From: Methyloligella sp050110875
GTDB lineage: Bacteria; Pseudomonadota; Alphaproteobacteria; Rhizobiales; Methyloligellaceae
Assembly: GCA_050110875.1 (NCBI GenBank)
Contig: CP188828.1
Location: 1,984,001-2,048,000, forward strand
DNA length: 64,000 bases
Reading direction: 5' to 3'
Part shown: positions 33,908 through 42,455 of the stretch, piece by piece
Layout: each line of letters opens with the position of its first letter
How positions within the stretch are numbered: the first letter of the stretch is position 1
The notes under the pieces: model-generated
The model's database searches: none
What the model was told of the DNA's origin: nothing
The model's input: the letters and a program-made list of their open reading frames with translations, nothing else
Made by a program: the position numbers and the translations under genes

Positions 33908-36873
33908 TCACCCTGGGCTCGATCGGCATATTGCAGCCTTGGGTGCTGCTCGGCCTGGCCGCACTGCCTGCCATCTGGTGGCTGCTGCGGCTCACCCCGC
34001 CAAGCCCCCAGCGCATCAACTTCCCGCCGACCAGGCTGCTGAAGGATCTTCAGAGCACCGAGGAGACCCCGGCTCACAGCCCGTGGTGGCTCACCCTGCT
34101 CCGGATGCTGCTCGCCGCGCTGATCATCCTTGCTCTTTCCCAGCCCGTGCTGAATCCGGAGACCGAGACGGTGGCGGGCGAAGGTCCGCTGCTGCTGGTG
34201 ATCGATAACGGCTGGGCGAGCGCCAGCCATTGGGATGCGCGCCGCGAAGCCATCTCCGCGGCCATCGACAAGGCCAGCCGCGACGGCAGGCCCGTCGTGT
34301 TGGCCCCCACGGCACAAGGTGCCGCCTTGAGCGAGCCGGACGATGCGGACCGCGCACGCGAACGCGCCGCCGGGATCGCGCCCAGACCTTACGCTCCCGA
34401 TCGTGCCGCGCTCGCCGAAAAGCTGAAGGCGGAGCTTGGCGGGCAGACCGATTTCAGCGTGCTCTGGCTGTCCGACGGGATCGATTACGGCGCCAGCGAT
34501 GCGTTCGCCGAGACGCTCGCCGATCTCGCCGGCGAGACCGGCAATCTGAATATCCTGCGCCCGGGCAAGGACGATGCGCCGCTCCTGCTCGGCCAAAGCA
34601 CCGGCGATGCCGCCTCGCTACAGACCAAGGTGGGAAGCGCTGTCGAAGGCCCGCGCTCCGGCACGGTTCAAGCGCTGACCGCCCGTGCCGAACCGCTCGG
34701 CGAAGCCCCGTTCCGCATCGCGGACGGCAAGCGCGAGGCGGACGTCGCGTTCGACCTGCCGCTCGAGATCCGCAATCAGATCGCGCGTCTCGAGATCAGA
34801 GGCGAATCCTCCGCCGGCGCCGTCCAGCTTCTCGACGGCCGGTCTCAATGGCATCGGGTCGGTATTATCTCCGGCGAAGCCCGCGAGGCCGCCCAGCCGC
34901 TGCTCTCCCCGCTCTATTACGTCCAGCGCGCCCTGTCGCCCTACGCCGATGTCGTCTCGCCGCGGGAAGCCAATGTCGCCCTCGCCGTGGAAGAGCTGAT
35001 GGACCAGAATGTCTCCACCTTGGTGTTGGCCGATATCGGCAAGCTGCTGCCCGCCACCCAGGAGGATCTCGAAGCCTGGCTCAACGGCGGCGGCGTACTG
35101 ATCCGCTTTGCCGGCCCGCGCATGGAACAAGGCGGCGACGAGTTGCTTCCCGTCGTGCTCCGCCGGGGCGGCCGCTCCATGGGCGGCTCAATGTCCTGGA
35201 GCGACCCGCAGCCTCTGGCCGCCTTCGACGATGAAAGCCCCTTCCGCGGTCTCGACATTCCGGACGATGTAGATGTGAAGCGGCAAGTCCTCGCCGATCC
35301 CACCGTATCCTCCGACGCGCAAATCTGGGCCCGTCTCGCCGACGGCACGCCTCTCGTCACCGCAGCCCGCCAAGGCGACGGCTGGGTGGTGCTGTTCCAC
35401 GTCACCGCCAATTCCGATTGGTCCAACCTGCCCCTCTCGGGTCTCTTCGTGCAGATGCTCCGCCGCATCGTCGCTCTGGCGCCCACCAAGATCGAAACCG
35501 GCGATGCAGGTGAGGCGGAAGCGAGCGCGGTGGACGCCAGCGAGGATGCAACGGACGTTGCGACCCAGGCGGCCCTCGCCCCGGTGCAGACCCTGGACGG
35601 ATTCGGCCAGCTCATCCCGGCCCCGCCGGAAGCGGCGCCCATTCAGGCCAAGCAGATCGATTCCATCACGCCGTCGCCGGAGCATCCGCCGGGCTTCTAC
35701 GGGCGCGACCGCGCCACACGCGCGCTCAATATCGGCCGGCCCGATGCGAAACTGGCGCCGCTCGGCGACCTCCGCAGCGCGGCAGGCCAGACCGCCAGCA
35801 TAAGCGGCTACACGCTCCGCCCACCCATGGCTCTGGAGAAGTGGCTTTATCTCGCCGCCCTCGCCCTCTTCGTGATCGATATCGTCGCCATGCTGATCCT
35901 GAGCGGCGGCATGCGCTGGAGGGGACGCCATCGTAGATCGTCATCGTCCGGCAGGCATGGGGCCAAAGGCACCGCGAGGGGGGCTGCCAAGACCGCCGTC
36001 ATCCTGCTCGCCTTCTCGATGGTCGCGCTGGGAGGCACCCAGGCCCTCGCCCAGCGGGAATTCCTGCAATCGCCGCCATCGGGCAACCTCCCGGCGGAGG
36101 ACGAGGCCTCCAGGGAGATCACCGCGGAAGACGTCTCACCGGAAGAGATGTTCGGTCTCCAATCCTCCCTGGCTACCCATCTCGCCTATGTCGAGACCGG
36201 CGACCCGGCGATCGACGAGACCAGCAGGCAAGGCCTAGCCGGCCTTTCCCGCGTCCTCTCCGCCCGCACCGCGCTGGAGCCCGGCGAACCGGTCGGCATC
36301 GATATCGACAAGGACGAGCTCGCCTTCTTCCCCGTGCTCTATTGGCCGGTGCAGGAGAACGCCGCCCCTCTTTCCGACGCGACCCTCGCCAAGGTCGACG
36401 CGTTTATGAAACAGGGCGGCATGATCGTCTTCGACACGAAACAGGAGAATGCGAATGCCCGGCTGCGCGGCTCCGCCTTGGAGCGGCTGATCGGCAAGCT
36501 CGACATTCCGCCCTTGGAGCCGGTTCCGGCCGAGCATGTGCTGACCAAGGCCTTCTACCTGATGGATAGCTTTCCCGGACGCTGGGACGGCGGCACTCTC
36601 TGGGTGGAGGCCGCGCCCCAGACGGAGGCGGAACGCGCCGTCCGCTCCCAGACCGACGGCGTGAGCTCCCTGGTGATCAGCTCCAACGACTTCGCCTCCG
36701 CCTGGGCGCTGGACGATCAGAACCGTCCCCTCTACCCCGTCGTGCCGGGCGGCGAGGTGCAGCGCGAGATGGCCTTCCGCGCCGGCGTGAACATCGTGAT
36801 GTACGCCCTCACCGGCAACTATAAAGCCGACCAGGTCCACGTGCCGGCCCTGCTCGAACGGTTGGGACAATAG
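33904..36873 (+). CDS. DUF4159 domain membrane protein with BatA-like N terminus
   Basis: A 989-residue inner-membrane protein. Two N-terminal helices (about residues 11-29 and 61-79) flank a BatA-like segment LLRLTPPSPQRINFPPTRLL. A large extracytoplasmic or cytosolic region follows, with glutamine-amidotransferase-like features (ANVALAVEELMDQNVSTLVL, GGGVLIRFAGPRM). Two more helices lie at about 645-668 and 697-712. The C-terminal 270 residues are the DUF4159 domain (LAYVETGDPAIDETSRQGLA, DELAFFPVLYWPVQ). Overlaps the DUF58 gene by four bases. The function is unknown. The gene set resembles the Bat (aerotolerance) operons and probably handles envelope or periplasmic protein quality (inference). 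Confidence 0.88.
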   Translation: MITLGSIGILQPWVLLGLAALPAIWWLLRLTPPSPQRINFPPTRLLKDLQSTEETPAHSPWWLTLLRMLLAALIILALSQPVLNPETETVAGEGPLLLVIDNGWASASHWDARREAISAAIDKASRDGRPVVLAPTAQGAALSEPDDADRARERAAGIAPRPYAPDRAALAEKLKAELGGQTDFSVLWLSDGIDYGASDAFAETLADLAGETGNLNILRPGKDDAPLLLGQSTGDAASLQTKVGSAVEGPRSGTVQALTARAEPLGEAPFRIADGKREADVAFDLPLEIRNQIARLEIRGESSAGAVQLLDGRSQWHRVGIISGEAREAAQPLLSPLYYVQRALSPYADVVSPREANVALAVEELMDQNVSTLVLADIGKLLPATQEDLEAWLNGGGVLIRFAGPRMEQGGDELLPVVLRRGGRSMGGSMSWSDPQPLAAFDDESPFRGLDIPDDVDVKRQVLADPTVSSDAQIWARLADGTPLVTAARQGDGWVVLFHVTANSDWSNLPLSGLFVQMLRRIVALAPTKIETGDAGEAEASAVDASEDATDVATQAALAPVQTLDGFGQLIPAPPEAAPIQAKQIDSITPSPEHPPGFYGRDRATRALNIGRPDAKLAPLGDLRSAAGQTASISGYTLRPPMALEKWLYLAALALFVIDIVAMLILSGGMRWRGRHRRSSSSGRHGAKGTARGAAKTAVILLAFSMVALGGTQALAQREFLQSPPSGNLPAEDEASREITAEDVSPEEMFGLQSSLATHLAYVETGDPAIDETSRQGLAGLSRVLSARTALEPGEPVGIDIDKDELAFFPVLYWPVQENAAPLSDATLAKVDAFMKQGGMIVFDTKQENANARLRGSALERLIGKLDIPPLEPVPAEHVLTKAFYLMDSFPGRWDGGTLWVEAAPQTEAERAVRSQTDGVSSLVISSNDFASAWALDDQNRPLYPVVPGGEVQREMAFRAGVNIVMYALTGNYKADQVHVPALLERLGQ

Positions 36874-36875
36874 CG

Positions 36876-39005
36876 ATGAGCTGGTCGATCGAGTTCCTGC
36901 CCCTCATCCCCTGGCCCGTCCTCGGCGGGCTCGCCGCCCTTGGCGCCCTTCTGCTGCTCGTCCTGCTGTGGCGGTCCCGCCGCGGCGCCCTGCTGCGCGG
37001 GCTGGCCTATGCGCTCCTGCTGCTGGCCCTCGCCAACCCCCACTTCAAGCGGGAGGAGCGCGAGCCTCTCAACGACGTCGTCGCCGTCGTGGTCGACGAT
37101 AGTCAGAGCCAAGGCGTCGCCGACCGCACCGCGCGCACGGCCGAGCTGCAGCAGGAGTTGGAGAAACGCCTGCGCGAGATTCCCAATCTCGATCTCCGCG
37201 TGATCCATTCCTCCTCCGCGGCGGACAATCCCGATCGAGACGGCACCTTTCTGTTCACCGATCTCGCCAAGGGGCTGGCCGACACCCCGCCGGAGCGCCT
37301 GGCAGGCGTGGTGATGATCACCGACGGCCAGGTGCACGACGTCCCCAAAACCGGAACGAAATCCACAGGGGCGGAATCCGAAGCCCCGGCCGGGACCAAG
37401 ACCGTCCCCGGGCTCGATTTCGATGCGCCGATCCACACCCTGCTTCCCGGCAAGCCCAACGAGTTCGACCGGCGGCTGAAACTGCTCGCCGCGCCCCGCT
37501 TCGGTCTCGTCGGCGAAAGCCAGACCGTCGAGCTGGAGGTGGAGGAGACCGGCGACCGCCCAGCCGAGCCCATCGCCCTGACCATCAAGCGTCAAGGCGA
37601 GGAGCCGACCAGCCAGACCGTGACCGCCGGCGAGAAGATATCCATTCCCGTCATGATCGATCATGCCGGCCCCAATATCGTGGAGATCGCCGCCGAGGTG
37701 GACCCGGACGAGTTGACCGGTCTCAACAACCGCACCGTCCTCACCATCGAAGGGGTGCGCGAGAATTTGCGCGTTCTCCTGGTTTCCGGCGAGCCTTACG
37801 CTGGCGAGCGCACCTGGCGGAACATGCTGAAATCCGACGCATCGGTGGATCTCGTCCACTTCACCATTCTGCGTCCGCCGGAGAAGCAGGACGGCACGCC
37901 GATCAACCAGCTTTCGCTGATCGCCTTTCCGACCCGGGAGCTGTTCCAGGAGAAGTTGGAGGAGTTCGACCTCATCATCTTCGACCGCTATCAGCGCCGG
38001 GGCGTCCTGCCGCTCGCCTATCTCGACAACGTCGCCCGCTACGTGCTGCGCGGCGGCGCCGTGCTGGTCGCTGCCGGAGAGGATTACGCCTCTCCCTTGA
38101 GCCTCTTCCGCACGCCTCTCTCCTACGTGCTGCCTGCCGAACCCACGGGCCGGGTCATCAACGCGCCCTTCAAGCCCAAGCCCACCGATCTCGGCGAGCG
38201 CCATCCGGTGACTCGCGATCTTCCAGGCGGCGGCGAGAAGCCGAGCTGGGGCTCCTGGTTCCGCAATGTCGAGGCCCAGCCGAGCGAGGCGGAGATCGTC
38301 ATGCAGGGCGCCAACGACAACCCGCTTCTGGTGCTGGCCGAACGCGGCGAGGGCCGTGTCGCCCTGCTCCTTTCCGATCAGGCCTGGCTCTGGGCGCGCG
38401 GCTACGAGGGCGGCGGCCCCTATACCGGCCTGCTGCGCCGTCTCGCCCATTGGCTGATGAAGGAACCGGAGCTGGAGGAGGAGCAGCTTCACGCCACCAG
38501 CCGCGGCCAGACCATCACCATCGAACGGCAGACCATCGAGGACGAGGTGGCGCCGGTGACCCTTTCAGGCCCGACCGGCGACAGCCGCTCCGTAACCCTG
38601 GAAGAGAGCGAGCCCGGCATTTGGCGCGCCCAGGTGAACGTCGCCGAGCAAGGCATCTATCAGGCTTCCTCCGGCGAGCTCGCCAGCGTCGTCACCGTCG
38701 GCAATGCCAACACCCGCGAGCTTGCCGCCGTGACCGCCACCGACGAGATCTTGGAGCCCGTTCTGAACGAGACCGGCGGCGGCAGCTATTGGCTCGGCCG
38801 CGAGCCGGGCGAGGCCGGCGAGATGCCCCGCATCGTGATGCTGGGCTCGAGCCAGATGATGCATGGCGACGATTGGCTGGGGCTTCACCGCCGCGAGGCC
38901 TATCGCGTCAAGGGCGCGAGCCTCTACCCGCTCTTCAACGGCTATATCGCCCTCGCCCTTCTGCTCGGCCTGCTGGCCCTCGCCTGGTATCGCGAAGGCC
39001 GCTAG
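36876..39005 (+). CDS. Large membrane protein of the moxR operon, glutamine-amidotransferase-like fold
   Basis: A 709-residue protein with two N-terminal helices (about residues 11-33 and 41-54), a long soluble part and a C-terminal anchor (about 683-705). The soluble part starts VVAVVVDDSQSQGVADR, a VWA-like beginning with a DDSQS metal-site variant, continues with a beta-sandwich region, and then has a class I glutamine-amidotransferase-like region (LRVLLVSGEPYAGERTWRNM, RYVLRGGAVLVAAGEDYASP) without an obvious catalytic cysteine. It begins two bases after the DUF4159 stop. This protein always travels with moxR-DUF58-DUF4159 in genomes I know, but its activity is unknown. Convergent with the GNAT gene; stops abut. 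Confidence 0.85.
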   Translation: MSWSIEFLPLIPWPVLGGLAALGALLLLVLLWRSRRGALLRGLAYALLLLALANPHFKREEREPLNDVVAVVVDDSQSQGVADRTARTAELQQELEKRLREIPNLDLRVIHSSSAADNPDRDGTFLFTDLAKGLADTPPERLAGVVMITDGQVHDVPKTGTKSTGAESEAPAGTKTVPGLDFDAPIHTLLPGKPNEFDRRLKLLAAPRFGLVGESQTVELEVEETGDRPAEPIALTIKRQGEEPTSQTVTAGEKISIPVMIDHAGPNIVEIAAEVDPDELTGLNNRTVLTIEGVRENLRVLLVSGEPYAGERTWRNMLKSDASVDLVHFTILRPPEKQDGTPINQLSLIAFPTRELFQEKLEEFDLIIFDRYQRRGVLPLAYLDNVARYVLRGGAVLVAAGEDYASPLSLFRTPLSYVLPAEPTGRVINAPFKPKPTDLGERHPVTRDLPGGGEKPSWGSWFRNVEAQPSEAEIVMQGANDNPLLVLAERGEGRVALLLSDQAWLWARGYEGGGPYTGLLRRLAHWLMKEPELEEEQLHATSRGQTITIERQTIEDEVAPVTLSGPTGDSRSVTLEESEPGIWRAQVNVAEQGIYQASSGELASVVTVGNANTRELAAVTATDEILEPVLNETGGGSYWLGREPGEAGEMPRIVMLGSSQMMHGDDWLGLHRREAYRVKGASLYPLFNGYIALALLLGLLALAWYREGR

Positions 39006-39539
39006 CTAAACCGCCGCCGCGAGCGCTTCGCCGTCCGCCGGCTCGCCGAGCACGAGTCCGCTCGCCGTAGCCAAGGCCCCGTCGACGAGCTCGCAAGCCA
39101 GCAGCCGATGCGCATCGACCGGTCCCGGCAGCACGATCTGCCCCACCGGCACCTGTTGGAATCCGAACCGACCGTAATAGGGGAGATCGCCGACGAGGAT
39201 CACGAGCCGGTAGCCTGCCGCCCGCGCCTTCGCCAGCCCCGCCTGCATCAGGGCCCTGCCATGGCCCTGGCCGTTATAGGCCGGATCGACCACGAGCGGC
39301 CCAAGCAGCAGCGCGCCGTTCTTCCCGCCAATGGTGATGGCCGTGAAGCGGATGCCGGCGATCAGCCGCTCGTCCAGCCGTCCCGTCAGGCAGAGCGCTG
39401 CCACCGGTGGAATGCCCTCGCGGATGCGATAGGCCGTCCGGGTGAAGCGGCCCGGCCCGAAAGCCACCGCCGAGAGTTTGGAGAGCGCGGCTCCGTCGGC
39501 CATTTGCTCAGGAGCTATGATGAAGTCTTCTTGTGCCAT
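39006..39539 (-). CDS. GNAT family N-acetyltransferase (YhbS-like)
   Basis: A 177-residue acetyl-CoA-dependent acyltransferase. The core motif A reads LGPLVVDPAYNGQGHGRALM (Q/R-x-x-G-x-G/A), followed by AGYRLVILVGDLPYYGRFGF, the end of the fold typical of the YhbS group. LSAVAFGPGRFTRTAYRIRE at the N terminus is also family-like. The substrate is unknown; small amines, amino acids or protein N termini are possible. The ATG at 39539 is preferred over a GTG at 39548. Its 3' end touches the moxR operon on the other strand. Confidence 0.88.
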   Translation of the reverse strand: MAQEDFIIAPEQMADGAALSKLSAVAFGPGRFTRTAYRIREGIPPVAALCLTGRLDERLIAGIRFTAITIGGKNGALLLGPLVVDPAYNGQGHGRALMQAGLAKARAAGYRLVILVGDLPYYGRFGFQQVPVGQIVLPGPVDAHRLLACELVDGALATASGLVLGEPADGEALAAAV

Positions 39540-39548
39540 GCGTCGCAC

Positions 39549-39888
39549 CGATCGTTCGGATAAAGCGGAGGACTCCCGCTTAACGACGCCAGTCTCATCG
39601 ATATGCTAGAATGGGATGAGCGCGCGCGTCAGCGGCGAGGAGCCGTGAAAGCGATTCGAATCGCCCGGCCTCGTCGTCGCGAAATCAATGCGGTATCGAG
39701 CACGCGTTTCATGATGGCGCTGCCTTTATCACGCGGAACGACACCGGTCTAGAGCCGTTTGTTCCACAGACCACAGACAGAATTTCTTCTTAACGGGATA
39801 ATCGGATACTGAACGCATATCGTATAAGTGTCATTGAAGGGGGGACGGATCTTCGGCGCGGCGAGACCGGCTCCATGCGGGGAAAATT
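39549..39888. other. Intergenic region upstream of wrbA
   Basis: A 340-base region between the divergent GNAT and wrbA genes. No gene is supported. It contains the EcfG-type promoter at 39735-39759, and a GATAAT hexamer at 39798-39803 without a matching -35. Confidence 0.5.
39735..39759 (+). promoter_or_regulatory. EcfG-type general stress promoter of wrbA
   Basis: GGAAC (39735-39739), 16 bases, CGTT (39756-39759): an exact match to the alphaproteobacterial EcfG/SigT pattern GGAAC-N16/17-CGTT. The leader to the wrbA ATG would be about 120 bases. A GTTCC at 39761-39765 makes it partly palindromic. Confidence 0.65.
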
Positions 39889-40515
39889 ATGACAACCACC
39901 AAACTGTTAGTTCTTTATCACAGCGCTTACGGACACATAGAGACCTTGGCCTACGCCGTCGCCCATGGTGCGCGCGCGGTCGACGATCTCCAGGTGACCA
40001 TCAAGCGCGTGCCGGAGCTGATGCCCGAAGACATCATGCGAGAAGCAGGCATGAAGGTCGAACAGCCGGCCGAGATCGCGACGCCGGACGAGCTCGCCGA
40101 GTATGACGGCATCGTCTTCGGGACGCCGACCCGCTTCGGCAATATGAGCTCCCAAATGCGCAACTTCCTGGATCAGACCGGTCCGCTCTGGGTCGAGGGG
40201 GCGCTGATCGGCAAGGTGGGCAGCGTCTTCACCTCCACCAGCACCGGCGGCGGCAACGAGACCACCATCACCTCCTTCCACTCCACCTTGCTGCATCACG
40301 GCATGGTCGTCGTGGGGCTGCCCTATTCGGCGCCGGACCTCGCCGATATCAGCGAGGTGCGCGGCGGCTCCCCCTATGGCGCCAGTACCCTCGCCGCACC
40401 GGACGGCTCGCGCATGCCCTCGCAGAAGGAGCTCAACCTGGCGAGCTTCCAAGGGCATCACGCGGCCAAGATCACGAAGCGGCTGACCGCCGGCGAAGAG
40501 CTGGAACAGGGATAA
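39889..40515 (+). CDS. wrbA: NAD(P)H:quinone oxidoreductase, WrbA family
   Basis: A 208-residue flavodoxin-like tetrameric enzyme that reduces quinones by two electrons and so avoids semiquinone radicals. KLLVLYHSAYGHIETLAYAV contains the FMN phosphate loop, GTPTRFGNMSSQMRNFLDQT is the FMN-ring segment, and TSTSTGGGNETTITSFHSTL and HHGMVVVGLPY are WrbA-specific. Length is normal. An EcfG-type promoter lies upstream; wrbA is a stress gene in many bacteria. It is followed after 19 bases by a glutathionyl-hydroquinone reductase, which uses related substrates. Confidence 0.96.
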   Translation: MTTTKLLVLYHSAYGHIETLAYAVAHGARAVDDLQVTIKRVPELMPEDIMREAGMKVEQPAEIATPDELAEYDGIVFGTPTRFGNMSSQMRNFLDQTGPLWVEGALIGKVGSVFTSTSTGGGNETTITSFHSTLLHHGMVVVGLPYSAPDLADISEVRGGSPYGASTLAAPDGSRMPSQKELNLASFQGHHAAKITKRLTAGEELEQG

Positions 40516-40534
40516 GCGGCAAGAGGGATCGCCC

Positions 40535-41515
40535 ATGGGCCTGCTCATCGACGGCGAATGGCACGACCGCGGCTACGACACCGAATCCAAGGGCGGCCAG
40601 TTCGAGCGCGATCCGACCACCTTGCGCAACTGGATCACTTTCGACGGCTCCGCCGGCCCCACCGGCGAGGACGGCTTTCCGGCCCAAAGGGGCCGCTATC
40701 ATCTCTATGTCTCCTATGCCTGCCCCTGGGCGCACCGCACCATCATTTTCCGCAAGCTGAAGGGGCTCGAGGAGATCGTCTCCATGGATGTCGTCCACCC
40801 CTATATGGGCAAGGACGGCTGGACCTTCGATCGAAGCTTCGACGGCGCGACCGGCGACCGCGTGAACGGCCTCGCCATGCTGCGCGAGGTCTACACCAAG
40901 GCGGTGCCGGACTATACCGGCCGGGTCACCACGCCGGTTCTTTGGGACAAGGAGCGGCAGACCGTCGTCAGCAACGAATCCTCCGAGATCATCCGCATGC
41001 TGAATTCCGCTTTCGATCAGCATGGCGCCGAGGGGCCGGACTTCTATCCCGAAGGGCTGCAGGACGAGATCGACGCCATCAACGAGACCGTCTATCGGAA
41101 CGTGAACAACGGGGTGTACCGGACCGGCTTCGCCAGCCGCCAAGCCCCTTACGAGCGGGCCTTCCGGTCCCTGTTCGATACGCTCGATGAGCTCGAAGAG
41201 CGCCTAAGCAAGCGGCGCTATCTGGCCGGCGACACTCTTACCGAAGCCGATTGGCGCCTCTTCGTGACCCTGATCCGCTTCGACTCCGTGTACTACGTGC
41301 ACTTCAAATGCAACCTGCGGCGCATCGACGATTATCCCAATCTTTCCAATTACGTGCGGGAGCTTTATCAGGTGCCGGGCGTGGCGGAGACGGTCCATAT
41401 GGACCACATCAAGAGCCACTATTATACGAGCCATCCCTGGCTGAACCCGCAAGGCATCGTGCCGCTCGGGCCCCAGCTCGACTTCACCCGACCCCACGAC
41501 CGGGACCGGTTTTAG
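40535..41515 (+). CDS. yqjG: Glutathionyl-hydroquinone reductase (Xi-class GST, YqjG/PcpF-like)
   Basis: A 326-residue glutathione transferase of the Xi class. It removes glutathione from glutathionyl-hydroquinones, returning the hydroquinone. The catalytic cysteine C63 sits in YACPWAHRT. NGVYRTGFASRQAPYERAFR and LFVTLIRFDSVYYVHFKCNL are Xi-class signatures of the C-terminal helical domain. No signal peptide; cytoplasmic. It directly follows wrbA (19 bases), which makes hydroquinones from quinones, so the two enzymes likely form a quinone-detoxification pair under stress control. The start at 40535 has AAGAGGGATCGCCC upstream. Confidence 0.93.
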   Translation: MGLLIDGEWHDRGYDTESKGGQFERDPTTLRNWITFDGSAGPTGEDGFPAQRGRYHLYVSYACPWAHRTIIFRKLKGLEEIVSMDVVHPYMGKDGWTFDRSFDGATGDRVNGLAMLREVYTKAVPDYTGRVTTPVLWDKERQTVVSNESSEIIRMLNSAFDQHGAEGPDFYPEGLQDEIDAINETVYRNVNNGVYRTGFASRQAPYERAFRSLFDTLDELEERLSKRRYLAGDTLTEADWRLFVTLIRFDSVYYVHFKCNLRRIDDYPNLSNYVRELYQVPGVAETVHMDHIKSHYYTSHPWLNPQGIVPLGPQLDFTRPHDRDRF

Positions 41516-41534
41516 ACGTCACACACTCGCCTGA

Positions 41535-42041
41535 TCACGTCCAAGATGCGGTCACCGGCGCTCCATCGAAAATCTCTCTCAGCCGTTCCGCCGTTCCCGC
41601 ATCGATATCCTCAGGCAGCGCGTCCACCGGAAAGAACCGCGACTCGGCGATCTCGCGGGGCCGGTGATATTCGCCGTCCCGGGTCCAGTCCCGCGCCACG
41701 AAGACGGCGATGTGATCCCGCTTCACGGCTTTGAAATTGGTGAAGATGCCGTGCAGGAGGGGCGGCGCGGTCAGGCTCACCCCCACCTCCTCGTGCACCT
41801 CGCGGGTCAGCGCATCCTCGAAGCTTTCGCCCGGCTCCACCCCACCGCCGGGAAAGCACCAGCCCGGCCGATAGGTATGCTTGATGAGCAGCACCCGGTC
41901 CCGATCGTCGACCACCACGCCTTGCGCACCCAGGGTCATGCCCCGCTGCACCCGCCAATAGCGCCGCAGCACCGCGAGCATGAGCTTGTTCCGCCAAGCG
42001 GTCAGTCTGGCTCCGTTGGACAGGATGGCCTCCCTCGGCAC
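41535..42041 (-). CDS. NUDIX hydrolase
   Basis: A 168-residue hydrolase of nucleoside diphosphates linked to another moiety. The Nudix box Gx5Ex7REUxEExGU is complete at residues 66-88 (G66, E72, R80, E81, E84, E85, G87). FPGGGVEPGESFEDALTREV shows the core. The N-terminal part has a basic segment WRNKLMLAVLRRYWRVQRGM that may contact membrane or nucleic acid. The start is a GTG at 42041 with no clear ribosome binding site, so a later start is possible. The substrate is unknown. Convergent with the GST gene. Confidence 0.9.
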   Translation of the reverse strand: MPREAILSNGARLTAWRNKLMLAVLRRYWRVQRGMTLGAQGVVVDDRDRVLLIKHTYRPGWCFPGGGVEPGESFEDALTREVHEEVGVSLTAPPLLHGIFTNFKAVKRDHIAVFVARDWTRDGEYHRPREIAESRFFPVDALPEDIDAGTAERLREIFDGAPVTASWT

Positions 42042-42115
42042 GCGGGGATCTGGATCGAATCGCCTGTCTACTGCTTTTCGCCGTCTTCCGTCGACCCTGG
42101 GGCCGGCGAGGCGAT

Positions 42116-42313
42116 CTAGGCTTTGAGCGAAGCGCTCGGCTGAACCGAAATGCCGAAGACCCGCCAGCGCCCGTTCACCGCCTGGTAGAACAGCTCGAAA
42201 TCGATCTGGGTGGGCCTGCCCGGAAATACCCCTTGAGGTGCAGCATGCCCTTCTCCTTGTCGAGCGATGGTGCCTGGATCAGCTTCGGCGCGATCACGGC
42301 AATGGCGGAGAGA
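42116..42313 (-). pseudogene. Partial, frameshifted gene of unknown function next to an assembly gap
   Basis: Leftward coding sequence emerging from the gap. The part nearest the gap reads SAIAVIAPKLIQAPSLDKEK then GMLHLKGYF in one frame. After about 42222 the sense continues in another frame as PGRPTQIDFELFYQAVNGRW and RVFGISVQPSASLKA, then a TAG at 42116-42118. Inserting one C (a CCGG becoming CCCGG) would restore one protein. The 5' half is lost in the gap. FELFYQAVNGRWRVFGISV resembles the end of small periplasmic proteins of unknown function. Because it lies beside a gap, sequencing error is more likely than a true pseudogene. Confidence 0.5.
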
Positions 42314-42363
42314 NNNNNNNNNNNNNNNNNNNNNNNNNNNNNNNNNNNNNNNNNNNNNNNNNN
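42314..42363. other. Assembly gap of 50 N
   Basis: Exactly 50 N, the same length as the gap in groEL, so a fixed placeholder. It hides the start of the small leftward gene and perhaps more. Confidence 0.97.
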
Positions 42364-42455
42364 CCGACAGGCTTGCCTCCCCGCCTCTTCGCGCGCTACC
42401 AAAGCTTGGCTCGACCGTGCCCGCCCTTCCATAGCCTCGAGACCGAGCCTCTCAT

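Noticed and set aside
36819..38492. 557-residue open frame antisense to the moxR-operon membrane protein
   Set aside because: Typical high-GC shadow without motifs or ribosome binding site.
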